DNA of 64,000 nucleotides, taken from contig JAQFVV010000013.1 in NCBI GenBank assembly GCA_028023455.1, positions 186,001 through 250,000 on the forward strand, read 5' to 3'. Position 1 is the first letter of the stretch. The number at the start of each line of letters is the position of its first letter. The notes below the pieces were generated by a model. That model saw only the letters and a list, made by a program, of their open reading frames with translations, was not told the DNA's origin and did not search any database. The position numbers and the translations under genes were made by a program. This document shows positions 10,216-21,500 of the stretch, piece after piece. The DNA comes from Epiperipatus broadwayi (lineage: Eukaryota > Onychophora > Udeonychophora > Euonychophora > Peripatidae).

Positions 10216-13200
10216 TATAGAATTTCAAACTTTTTTCCATTCTCTTTTCATAGTTCATTATTAAATATTAGTTTCTTCTGGGATTATAGTATAGATCTTA
10301 TATATATATTAGTTATTTTCTTTTCTATATAATTTATCACTTGAGCATGATCCATTCAATCATCAACTTTATTTCCATAAATATTATAAATCTCTAATAT
10401 GTGATATTAAACTAAGAGACCATTCTTTCTGAATGTTGTAATCACAGAAGGTTCTACTATTTTCCAATTGTTTATTAGCAAAACTTAAACTGTGTTGAAC
10501 AGAATGGCAATATTTAATGTAATTTCTAAAGTGAAAGCTTTTTCTTTCAATGTTTGTATGAATAACTGCCAACTGGGATTCTCTTATATATATATATTTT
10601 TAATTTAAATGCATTCCCTTCCCCCAGCCATAACATCCATTTTTAATAGTAGATATAGATTTTTTAGATGAATTTGAAAAAACTTTTATATGGCTTTCAC
10701 TGTGTTCTTTTATTTTCTATAGCTTTTTCAATTATCTTCTCAATTATTTTCTGCTATTCCAAGATAGATTATTATACTAAGTGTGTAGAAAAGACTATTA
10801 TCAGGAATCATTTTAAATAGTTTAAGATTTTTTTACTATTCTTCCACATTTTTCTATTTTCTACTTTCTTCTCAATATTTCTTTTTTTTTTTTTTTTTAG
10901 CTTTTACCATTTTTTATTTTTACCTTTTTTAGGTAGCCCTGAAATCATCTCCAGATTTTCTATATTACTTTTATTTTATTTTTTCATATTTTAAAACTTG
11001 TATTATTTGGTCAAATTGTTTACTATCTATTTTAAATGTATTTATATTTGATCTTATGATTTGATTTTTGACATTTACAATTGTGCTAATAATTTTAAAC
11101 TAAGTCTAAATATTGTGATTAGTATACAATTTTTACTACATCTCACCTCATAAGATATTACTGTTTCAACTGCATCATCATCCCTCTGGAGCTACCATTT
11201 CTCTTCTTATCTCTTATGCTTTTTCCCACTTTCTAAATTTTATATAAAGATATAGCAAACAACCTTACACCATATGGTTTCCTATCAGAATGCTAAATTA
11301 ATATAATCAAAATATTCATAAGGGCTTAGAGAGTATTGATGTGCTTTTCCCCAAATGTTATTATCAGTTTTATTTATATAGAGGCTATCAAGGTATAACA
11401 ACTAATTGGGAACATAAAATAGACAATCATCATGCATTTTTACCTACAATCATTAAAATATTTCAGAACTGTAGCACAAGGAAAATACAAAACACTCATA
11501 GTTTAGCAAAAACATCAGACATTAACTAGAACAAGAAAGTCAATACCAATACTTTTTAATCACAGATCATAAATTTAATAATATAATGTAAATAACTTGT
11601 CTAAAACTATCTCACATAATTACACCATATTGATTGGGACAAAATAAATTGCATTTCAGAAGTAAAAAGCTATCATGTGATTATTTTCTTGGTTATTAAA
11701 GTGGGTATTAATTAAAATAATGAACAAGCTTTCTACTTTTATAATTATATTTATGAAATTAAATCTTAGTTTACAAAATCATTTTAATGTAGTGTGTTTT
11801 TGAAGTATCAACAGTATTACATTATAGTTGGATAAAATTAGAAAATAATGAGATTAAACACACACACATTCCCTCGATTTAATACATTACATAAAATCGT
11901 CACTTATTATTCTTTTGCAAAACTTTTTAGGGTAGAGATCTATTTCTAAGTTCTATTTCTGAGAGCAGATTATTTATTGCTAAAGAAAAGAACGATTAAA
12001 AGAATGCAATATGCGTCCAATTATTTTTTTCCAAAGACAAACAAAAAAAAACCATTGCTGAAAGATTAAAAAATCTTAAGTTTTTCCCAACTTTCAACCA
12101 TAATCGAATGCATAACATAAAATTGTCACTTCAATTACCTATATAAAGAATCTGGAAGAATATTTAATTTAAAGAAAAAAAACTAATAAGTTACATTAAT
12201 ATATTTTAACAAAAACTATAAAATTGTTTACAAAATTAAGTTCTTTTTTTCCTGTGTTAAATAAGTCTGCATTTACTATTTCATAAAATGCCATTTTATT
12301 GGGTTTTTTTAATATATATTTAATTGGGCCAGGGCACTTTATTGAGAATATAAATAATTATTAATACTTTTTCAGAATATTGTATTTTTAACTACAAATG
12401 CTTTGTTTCTGCAGATTTTTAATAACAGTTTATTCTTTTGTCTAAGAATGACCACATAAAAAAAATTTGCATCCAAGATTTTTAGTGAAATATGTTATTT
12501 GGTTCTATTTTCATTTCACTTATTATTTTATATGTATAAGGTAGTTTACTGTAACTTTTTGAAGCCTATAATCTTAATTGAAGATATAATGATATGTGTA
12601 AATAAAATTATAATAAACATTTCTAATTGTTCTTCCATGTGATAAATATTGCAATTAGAACATGTTATCAATAAGTCTATTTTGTGTTTATGTATTAGTT
12701 TCATGGTATACTATCCAAATGTAGTAAATCAGAGATGAATGTTCATAAATGGAATTTTAAGTTCTTTACAAAACAACAACATAAATTACAATTTCTACAA
12801 ATCACAAGTAAAATATTGTATAAAAAGATTATACTCATGCATTTATATTTTCAATATGCATTTTTTTAGTAGGACAGATTTCTTGCAGTCTCTGTTTACA
12901 TATATATATATATATATATGTTATGACATGGATTATTATTGGTAAATACAGTATAATAAACTGCAGAATTACTAAGACGTGATTCAGATTGAATACTAAA
13001 TATCAAGATATAGCATTAATTCTAGATCTAGATGTATTAGTGCCTTTAGAGAAAGCTTTATCAAAACAATTTAGCAACCTATAGCTCTAGCATGCATTTC
13101 ACAGTTCATGACATTGTTGACAGAATTCTAGATGGTTTACTGAAGGGTTTTTATGTTGCAGTTTGGTAAAGCTTCATACTGGTTATCCTTTTCTATGTAG

Positions 13201-16200
13201 TCAATTCATAACTTAACGGTTTCTCTTTTTATGGTCCAATACTGTCTGACTGAGTTTTTTCTCAAATAATATGTGAAAACCCATGTGTTCTAGAGCTTAT
13301 CTTTTGAATATAATACTATTGTTTAGTCTCTATTTAATGTTGCTTTTTCATGTTTGAAAAACAATTATTAATCTATAATGAAATTTGAAAAACAATTTTT
13401 ATTGCTACCTTGTTTTTTTAATTGATGACAGAGCTGATTTAATTATCATTTGCTTTATTCTTTATTAAATTAATTAAACTAATCATCTGTTTACCAAAGA
13501 TTTAGGAAGGTGAATATTTTAAAACAACAGATTCAATATATGCTTACAAACACATAAATATACATGTGTGATTTATATTTATGTTATCCTTTGTACACTG
13601 CTTTTAACTATGCCCTTTATAAAAAAGTTTACTACTATAGAACATCTTCACTTATTGTAAATAAACTATGTATTGGCTTAAAACAAAAAACTACTGTACT
13701 TTTACATATGTATATTCCAGTCAATTTAGATATGTTAATTTTGCCATAAACATTTTGTTAACATAAGAAAAAAAATTATGGCAATTAAAAATGCATTAAA
13801 ACTTTGTATTAAATATATATATAATAAAAATGTTTATTGGAACATATTTTAGCATCGTACATATACATTTATTCTAAAAATGAGGACATGAATATTAAAT
13901 TGTTTTCCTATCATTTCTCATTCAGGTTATATTTTATGTATGATGTATTACTTGTGATCACGTTCATTTATGAAACTGAGCAGAAATATCAAATGAATAT
14001 TCTATATTGCTTATTTCTCAAATATTTTCATTTTCAACTATAGTATTATGGAATATTTTATCAATCTCTGTGCTTTGCTTCACATATGACAGACAGACAA
14101 GCACATCATAAACGTCATAGATGTAAGAGATTGTTTAAAGTAGATTATGTTTCATAATAGAACTAATTTTTATTAATTACTGCTACATCTATTTTATAAG
14201 ATAATGTTTAATATAATGTTAAATTATATTCTTCATTAATCAAATTGAAAGGTTTTGATAATAAAAATATATATGCCCAATTTCAATGAACTGCAAGTTT
14301 AATTTAATTTAGATGTAACATTATTTATTGATTCTTTAATAAAGCCAAAGTGTGCATTAATACGACTTGTAATTTTTTTTTTTTTGAATTTAAATCCACA
14401 ATATTATTTTTAGAATTATTTATCCTCCACCTCTTATTTTTAATTACAGAGCATTTGGTCCACTTAAAAGTTAACTAAAATTAGATATGTTCTCTCGTTT
14501 CTTTGTGTGTGTGTGATTACAAAAAATGAAATAAGCAAAACCTTTACTTATTATCCATTGACTTTTTTTTGTATCTGATAATTTTCTTCATTCTTTGGAA
14601 CCTACCATAATCAGTAAATGATGCACTAATATTGCATAAGTTGAATTGCATCCCTGTATTTTATGTTTCCAATTATTTTTCATTGCATTGACAGTTGGAA
14701 ATTTGGAGATCAGCTAAAAGAAAGCGATATGTTTGAAATTTCAATTATCCTTCCAGTTTCTTAGGAATATAGTTAATGGAGAAAAGGAGATCTTCTTTAT
14801 TTCCAACTGGTGTTCTTTAACCTTCCACGCCATTTTATCAATCCACCAAATTAAGATAGTTTGAATGTTATTTTCTAAAGGAATATATTTTATCGAGTTT
14901 TCAAAATATTTCTTCTTCTCGTTCTATAATATCTTTGCAGTTTCACATTCTTTTTTGTCCTAAAATCGATTGTTATAAATGATAGTTAATACTTTTTTTA
15001 CATCGATATTTCATTGACATCTTATATATTTTAAAGCAGCAATAATTGATTAATCTGATTTATTATTACTTTGTATAGAGAATTTATTATTTATAGTAGC
15101 ATTTTATTATTATAAATGAAAATATGAAGTTGCTGACGTGTGCTTGTTTGTTTTCATTGGCTCAATATTATATACTTTCATATGTTCTACAATCGTTCTA
15201 CATATTTAAAGCTGAGGCTGAAGTTGTGTCCTGATATTCTTACAGCGATTATATTCTTTTGTTTTCATCTCACTTAAGAAAATAATGGGATAATTTTGCT
15301 TGTAGTTATGTTTTCTGTTATTTATTATTTTTTTATGACTACTTTCATTGATTTACAAGATTGAGGCTATCAGAGTCTATATATATATATATACTAATAA
15401 AGTTGTCCAAGTTTTAAAAAAAGTCTAATTTAGTTATATTGGTCATTTTGTACTAACAAAAGTTATTTTTTATATATATGTATTTTTAAATTAAATATAT
15501 TGTCTTTCGATTTTAAATTTAAATATTTAAATTTAATAAGAGCATTTATGTATTATACCATAAATATATATTGCGCACGGATGTCTATAGAAAAAGAAAT
15601 TACATAAAAAAATTAAATTAATTTCCCCCCTCTCCCAGTTCAGAAGCGTTTAAAATAAAAGGAAATGTTTGTGGGATGGTGGAAGAGAATTATAAGTTTG
15701 AATTTTTTTTGTAAAAAAAAAAAAAAAAGATAGAAAATACAATAAATGGTATTTTATAAAATTAATATTTTTAAAACATTTTAAAAAGCAAACAATAAAG
15801 AATTGTTACTCAAATGTTTTTATAAAGGTTTATTTTTAGTTACTTACAATCTCGGAACTATTTTTATTTCCATCAAACACCTTAGATGCCTCATAAATCA
15901 TCTAGCCATATGATGAACAATTGGCAAGTTTTAAATTTGCAAAATATTTCAAATCATCACTTTTGAAAATAATTCTCAGTTTGAAGCAATTATAAATAAA
16001 AGTAAGGCAATAATATTTTCTTAGTATTTGCGAGTCATCTTCTACCACAAGACTTGGAAAATAATATCAGTTTGATTTGTTTAAAAAAAGAAATATATAT
16101 AAAAAGAAATGACTTGTCTTAAGGAAAAAGACAAACCATAGATTTATACTTCTGTACGTGTGTGATTTTGCTTCACTATTCTCCAGAGAAAAATCAACAG

Positions 16201-17505
16201 ATATCTATAAACTAATTTATAATGGTCTACTATTATGGTGTTCTATAGCCTACTGACTATGCTAAATTTGTTAGAAAAATTGTGAACTAACAAAATTCGA
16301 GGCTTTTAATTTTGAGCCCTACTTTATAAGTTTGGCAGGCAAACACACTAAGTTCTGTACAATGAGATTTTTATATATAGCTTCTTTTTAAATGTTCGTG
16401 AAATGTAGTTACTATTTAAAAGTGAAGAAATTGACTGATTTGTTATAGTTCAGACAAAATTAAAAGCTATAAAAGAAAAAAAATATTAAGAGAAACTTTA
16501 ACTTCTAACTTAATTTGATAAATTTCCTTCTTTTTTGTTTCAGTTTACCTTTTATCATTTTATTATTAAATGGTGTCTTTGTCACTAAACTATAACCTTA
16601 GTAATGACACATGCTTCAACTTTACATGTCTATTTGAAATTATAGCAAACAATTTTATTATATAATAGGTAGATACTAAACTCATGTAAATGGATCAATT
16701 CACATCCTGATGCCAAATTAAATTATTAAGCTAAAGAGTCAAATAACTTGCACGCATAGATTTTATCATATCATTTATATCACATATATAAACTTTAAAC
16801 TTTATTAAAGATTATGTGTTATTTTTTCTCAAATATGACTTCATAAAATTTTAAACTAATTCCACCTTTTTTTTTCTCCAGCTGTAATACGTCAAAGTTG
16901 ATATTATCAAATATATGAATTCAAGAAATGCATTTGTAGATATAAAAATATATCTTAGTATAAACAGAACTCAGTTAGAAATAAAGTATTTATTGTTTAC
17001 TACACTGTATACAATATTTCTGTAAAATAACATTGAAATTAATATTTTTTACCAGTAAGTTTTTTAAAGGAATTATTAATAGCAAATAATAACAAGAAAA
17101 TATAGCACAAAATATTCACGAATAAGCATGGGAATTTTTTTTTTTTGTATGTATAAAAGACCTATAACTTGTATTTCAGTAAACTGATTTAGAAGCAGAT
17201 TTTTATAAGAGTTATGATTGTTAAAAAAAAAAAAAATTCTCTTCTTTTATTTAACAACGTATGAAAAGTACAAAAATTCTGCATTTTAATTATAATATTT
17301 TGAAATCCAAACTTGAAAAATTACTCTTGAATAAAATTAATATTTGGGATGGGAGGGGGGGGCAGGACTTTATTACAATCAATGACTTTATTTTTACTCT
17401 ACATGTTAACAAAAGATGAGTAGAAACATAATGATATTTTATATATATATTATTAAAACTTTTATTTTCTTAGATTAATTTGCAGAAGGAATTTTTGTGT
17501 AGTTT
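10216..17505. other. Long AT-rich stretch without a recognisable gene
   Basis: Many A/T homopolymers and short TA runs, such as 12898-12919. Frames of 60-68 codons here (for example 11341-11529, 13564-13749 and 13837-14043) have low-complexity translations rich in I, Y, F, K and N and no motif, so I treat them as chance. I see no LINE, SINE or inverted-repeat element that I can support. Confidence 0.5.
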
Positions 17506-17534
17506 CTTTTGGAAAAAAAGAAAGAAGAAAAACT

Positions 17535-17670
17535 AAGTAATTTATATATAATATTTTATAATACATTGTACAGGCTTAAACCTATATTAATATATGTAAT
17601 ATATGCCGGATTCGAACTCAGACTTTCACACGACCCACTACTCTCAGTGCCATCTCATATTTTTATTTAC
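17535..17670 (-). mobile_element. tRNA-derived SINE relic (minus strand)
   Basis: Read on the minus strand, TGGCACTGAGAG (A-box-like) is followed about 35 bases later by GAGTTCGAATCCGG. This is a good match to the Pol III B box GGTTCGAATCC. Downstream come ATATTACATATA and GGTTTAAGCCTGTACAATG. The last block occurs again on the plus strand near 23490 after ATATTACATATA, so the two belong to one family. There is no complete tRNA fold, so this is a SINE head rather than a gene. Confidence 0.55.
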
Positions 17671-17859
17671 TCTACAGTAAAAAGCCCAATTGGGTTTTTT
17701 TATATTTAACTTGGTATCTAGAAATTAATTAATTCAAAATGCCAAAGACAAAGCATTTATTATAAAATACTATATATATATTATTTTAAACTTTTATGAT
17801 TGTGATCTTTTTTGTAATTATTCCAATTTTAATTCAAGTAAAGAATAAAAAATAATATA

Positions 17860-18365
17860 TATATATTTGAACTTAGGATTTTAAGTCTATATCTATCCTC
17901 CACTTCATCTCAAATAATCGATACACATGACAACACACCTGTGAAAAAGATAAATAATCCCCAATACATGTATTTCATGCAGAATCAGCGCTCATCAGTT
18001 GGACCAGATAATAATCTCCCACACATATATGCAATCAGTGCTCATCTTATATTAATATAGCAATTCCTTAAACTTTAATAGACAGGCTTCAATCTTCTCA
18101 TCTTTCCAACAATTCAACCATCCATTTCATTGAAAATCCAATAAACGAATGCTCAAAGCCCTTGGTGGTTTTGCTATTGTAGTTTTACCCATGTAGACAC
18201 TATATCAGTCTAAACCTCATATTAACTGATCATTACATATCTATTTACATTAATAGGAGATGGATAGGCTGGACTTATACTATGATGTAACTTATTTCCA
18301 AGGCAATATGTAATTAACCTATTCATTCAGTATACTAAATGTTTACTATAGTAAATAGACTATAA
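17860..18365 (-). repeat. ~550-bp repeat family, copy B (minus)
   Basis: Read in reverse complement, it has the same ordered blocks as copy A: the GATATGTAATG-like, CTACATGGGTA, TTTCAATGAAATGGATGG, GAAGATTGAAGC, GAATTGCTATATTAATATAA, GAGCGCTGATTCTGCATGAA and GTGTATCGATTATTTGAGATG segments. It ends at a TTTACTATAGTAAATAG junction, where a small palindrome follows and the family resumes at about 18575. Confidence 0.7.
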
Positions 18366-18510
18366 CTTTAAGACAATGCACCTAAAAAATGCCAGTAGAC
18401 CTGTCTCCAAATCTTAACACAAGATTTATTTAAAACATAAGTAAATCTTGCATTAAGATTTGTAGAGGTCCCTACTGTCATTTTTTAGGCACATGGTCTT
18501 AAGGTTATAG
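18360..18510. mobile_element. Short palindromic (MITE-like) element
   Basis: The arms pair over most of their length: CTATAACTTTAAGACAATGC with GGTCTTAAGGTTATAG, ACCTAAAAAATGCCAGTAG with CTACTGTCATTTTTTAGG, and CAAATCTTAACACAAGATTT with AAATCTTGCATTAAGATTTG. It is about 150 bp and non-coding. It appears to sit between two minus-strand units of the ~550-bp family, with GTAAATAG on both sides, possibly a duplicated target. Confidence 0.7.
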
Positions 18511-18574
18511 CCTTAATATATATTACTTTACGTAATGAGTATGCACTTAACAAATTTAATTATTACAACTTTAT

Positions 18575-18725
18575 AGTAAATAGAAGGATTTGAACTTAGA
18601 ATTTTCAGTCTATATTCATCATCCATTCCATCTCAAGCAACTGATACACATGACCACACACATGTGAAAAAGATAAATAATCCCCAATTCACATATTTCA
18701 TGCAGAAACAGCACTCATAAGTTGT
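18575..18725 (-). repeat. ~550-bp repeat family, partial copy C (minus)
   Basis: It carries only the end of the family in reverse orientation: GGATTTGAACTTAGAATTTT, CATCTCAAGCAACTGATACA, ATGTGAAAAAGATAAATAAT and TTTCATGCAGAAACAGCACT. It breaks off at about 18725, where a plus-strand copy begins. The two are joined in a head-to-head or snap-back fashion. Confidence 0.65.
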
Positions 18726-18727
18726 TT

Positions 18728-19300
18728 GAACGAATATAGACTGAAAAATCCTAAGTTCAAATTCTTCTATTTACTATAGTAAACATTGAGTATACTGAAA
18801 GATTAGGTTAATTACATATTGCCTTAGAAATAAGTTATAGCACAGTATATGTCCAGCCCATCCCTCTGGATATGTAATGGTCCAATAATATGAGAGTTTA
18901 GATTGACATAAATGTCAACATGACTATAATATTAAATTCATCAGGGCTTTGAGCATTCCATCATTGGATTTCCAATGAAATGAACAGTTGAATTGTTAGA
19001 AAAGTGAGAAGATTGAAGCTGTCCATTAAATTTTAAGGAATTGCTATCTTAATATAAGCTGAGTACTGATTATATATATTTGTGGGAAATTATGATCTAG
19101 CTCAACTGATGAGTGCTAGTTCTGCATGAATTACATATATTGGTGATCATTTATTTTTTTTCACATGTGTGTTATCATGTGTATTGATTGTTTGACATGT
19201 AGTGGAGGATGAATATAGATTAAAAATCCTAAGTTCAAATCTCTATTTATTATAGTAAACATTCAGTATACTGAATGAATAGGTTAATTAAATATTGCAG
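18728..19300 (+). repeat. ~550-bp repeat family, copy D (plus)
   Basis: A complete plus-strand copy. CCTAAGTTCAAAT with TTTACTATAGTAAACATT occurs at the start (about 18755-18800), and CCTAAGTTCAAAT with TTATAGTAAACATTCAGT occurs at the end (about 19225-19270). The repeated end segment is thus confirmed in a second copy. The internal blocks match copy A in order. Confidence 0.75.
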
Positions 19301-19843
19301 TCTGTGTAATGCTTAAAAGAAAATTTTTACACATTAAAAATTGGATGCCAATATTAAAATGAAAGAAGTACTTTAAAAAAAAACTTTTATAATATTTTTA
19401 TTTCCATTTGAATTTACTCTAATCACTTTTTAGTATAAGCTTTTTTTAAAAACAAGCCTCATTAGCATCACTGAAAACTTACTGTACTAATATCAACATG
19501 TTTGAAATTTGTACCACCAACAGCCTTAAATTACATAAATCACTGGACAATTCTGAAATATTTCATTGTCATATTACATTATCAGTGATTTCTAACAAGT
19601 GTTCAAAATTTGAAAGAAATCCATTTGTTAGAAGTATGTTGAAACTTCATTACAAAATTTGTTTTAAACAAACAAACTGAGTTTTTACATTAAATAAAAT
19701 TCTTTAATTAATACAAACAATTTACTAATAAATTTGCTGCTTATTTGTTAGTGGGATAAATTAGGTGAATTAGATTAACTATCTCATCACTTTTATAATA
19801 AAAGTGTGTTGAAATATTATTTACAAAGGGCTTCTTGATTTAG
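19301..19843. other. AT-rich DNA, nothing recognised
   Basis: A 60-codon frame at 19498-19680 has no motif I recognise. No repeat was identified. Confidence 0.45.
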
Positions 19844-19858
19844 TATATTAATATGCTA

Positions 19859-20018
19859 AACCACTAAACTTCACATGATCACTGTTTCTTAGGCTTGCTC
19901 ATAACTGTTATTAAAACAGGAAAAACTCTCCATACAGTAGTGCCACTCAGTGCAAACCATTGATTACTCTGGCTTGCACTGAGTGGCACTACTGTATGGA
20001 GAGTTTTGCCTGTTTTAA
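19859..20018. mobile_element. Foldback element F1, short form with a 15-bp target-site duplication
   Basis: The element starts ACCACTAAACTTCACATGAT. It then forms a near-perfect hairpin: 19911-19954 (TTAAAACAGG to CACTCAGTGCA) pairs with 19974-20018 (TTGCACTGAGTGG to CCTGTTTTAA) around a loop of about 20 bases. The flanks are identical: TATATTAATATGCTA at 19844-19858 and again at 20019-20033. It looks like the F1 termini with the centre lost. A 15-bp duplication is too long for a Tc1/mariner, hAT or piggyBac insertion and fits target-primed reverse transcription. Confidence 0.8.
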
Positions 20019-20343
20019 TATATTAATATGCTATGTCTCTGATCTGAAATTTTCAAGCATATTAAGAGATTCTCATATAATCTCCAGATTTTTTTAAATG
20101 AATGCTTATAGTTCATTGATATGAAATAAATGTCTGATTATACTTTGCTGAAATTAGGGAGAGAAGGAAGAACTGTAAAAAATCACTCAAAATAATATTT
20201 GGATGGAAATTGAATTTATCTATTTTAGTATTTTTCAACTAGTGAAAAGCAAAATGTCTCATTAAGTGGCACAAATAAAGATATGACAGTGAACAACTGA
20301 TAAAAATCTCTCATGAGATCATAACTAGTAAGTATGGATATAA

Positions 20344-20734
20344 CCACTAAACATCACATGATCACCATTTCTTATGCTTGCTCATAACTGTTGTTAAAAC
20401 AGGCTAAACTCTCCATAGAGTAGTGCCACTTAGTGTAATCCAGATAATCAATGGATGCCAGAGGGCTTGTGTGTAAAGTCCCTGTCTAGTGTGTACTCAT
20501 CCAATAGCCCCAGACTAGTTTCTAGCTTGTGGCTTTTGTCAGTGAGGAGCTTTGGATCTGAGAGCACTTCACCAATCCTAACCCTCACTGATGAAAGCCA
20601 CAAGATAGAAACTAGTCTGGGGATATTGGATGGATAGGCACTAGATAGGGATTTTATGCACAAGCCTTCTGGCACCCATTGATTACTCTGGCTTGCACAG
20701 AGTGGCATCATGGCATGGAGAGTTTTGCCTGTCT
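20344..20734. mobile_element. Foldback element F1, full-length copy with a 15-bp target-site duplication
   Basis: It begins CCACTAAACATCACATGATC and contains the F1 core: CCCCAGACTAGTTTCTAGC, TGGCTTTTGTCAGTGAGGAG, then the inverted CACTGATGAAAGCCACAAG and ACTAGTCTGGGG. It ends GGCATGGAGAGTTTTGCCTG. TAAGTATGGATATAA stands on both sides, at 20329-20343 and 20735-20749. The right terminus lacks the outermost inverted repeat seen in the 221-603 copy. Overlapping 60- and 87-codon frames on opposite strands are products of the palindrome. Confidence 0.85.
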
Positions 20735-20749
20735 TAAGTATGGATATAA

Positions 20750-21334
20750 TATAATATGGAGAATCTTACCTATATGAATTTTTCACTCATTAATTTTAGT
20801 TTTTTCTTTCATCTTCCCTTATCAAATAATGTGTATGAGAAGCATTTACAATTGACGATTTTGACCAGAGTTTTTCTCATGATTGTATTATTAGTGACCA
20901 GCAGGAAAGATGACAACCACAAGTGTGTCAGAAGTTCAATATTATTTCCAACTGCACTGGCAAAAGCAGTCAACAATTACTTCTATATAATTTGTTAAAT
21001 AATTGAATGATAAGAAAATAAACTTATAGCACATGAAGTTGAGATTCTCTAGGACTGTAAATTACTAATAACTGTGAAAGAGACAAGATTTTATTAGAAA
21101 AGAAATAATAAAAGAGTGAAAAGATGGGTTTATTGCTATATATGAAATAAATATTACAATTACAGTACCTACAACTAACTCCAAGGGTGATAATGAATCC
21201 ATAAAAATGTTTGATGCCTTGAATCATTCATCATCAACAAATGATCCAATAGCCAAGATTTATCACACATTATAAAGAATAGAGTTGTAATAAAAAGAAC
21301 TTCTTTTTAGATGCATAAATATGAGTTTAAAAAA
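20750..21334. other. AT-rich DNA, no recognised gene
   Basis: Frames at 20756-20998 (+) and 21024-21227 (-) show no family motif. Part of this may be the worn upstream region of the LINE relic that follows, but I cannot show it. Confidence 0.4.
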
Positions 21335-21500
21335 GATCAAAGTTGTTATAGGTATTTTTTGTGACTCTTTATGGATGTAAAAGATGATCAATAAGAGTCA
21401 TAATAGGAAAAGTATTGACACATGTGAACTGTGCTACTGGGAAAAACTTTTAAAAATTCCATGAATAATAAATAAAATGAACAAACTGATATTTGATTCA
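21335..21500 (+). pseudogene. LINE reverse-transcriptase C-terminal relic
   Basis: Read in shifting frames, the segment gives a TLYGCKR-like piece and then ELCYWEKLLKIP, a stop, and INKMNKLIFD. This follows the C-terminal part of RTE/BovB-type polyproteins, where LLYGCE(S/T)W is followed by (F)EMWCYRRxLKIxW and a (D/N)KxTNEE-like block. The assignment is by remembered motif pattern only. The frame is interrupted by stops. It differs in sequence from the RTE copies at 1, 24 and 60 kb, so it would be a separate LINE family. Confidence 0.5.

Noticed and set aside
10384-14043. Several 60-68-codon frames in the 10-14 kb stretch
   Set aside because: Low-complexity I/Y/F/K/N-rich translations with no motif, no homology between copies and no gene-like context.
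20455-20711. Two overlapping genes on opposite strands
   Set aside because: Both frames are readings of the two arms of the F1 palindrome.
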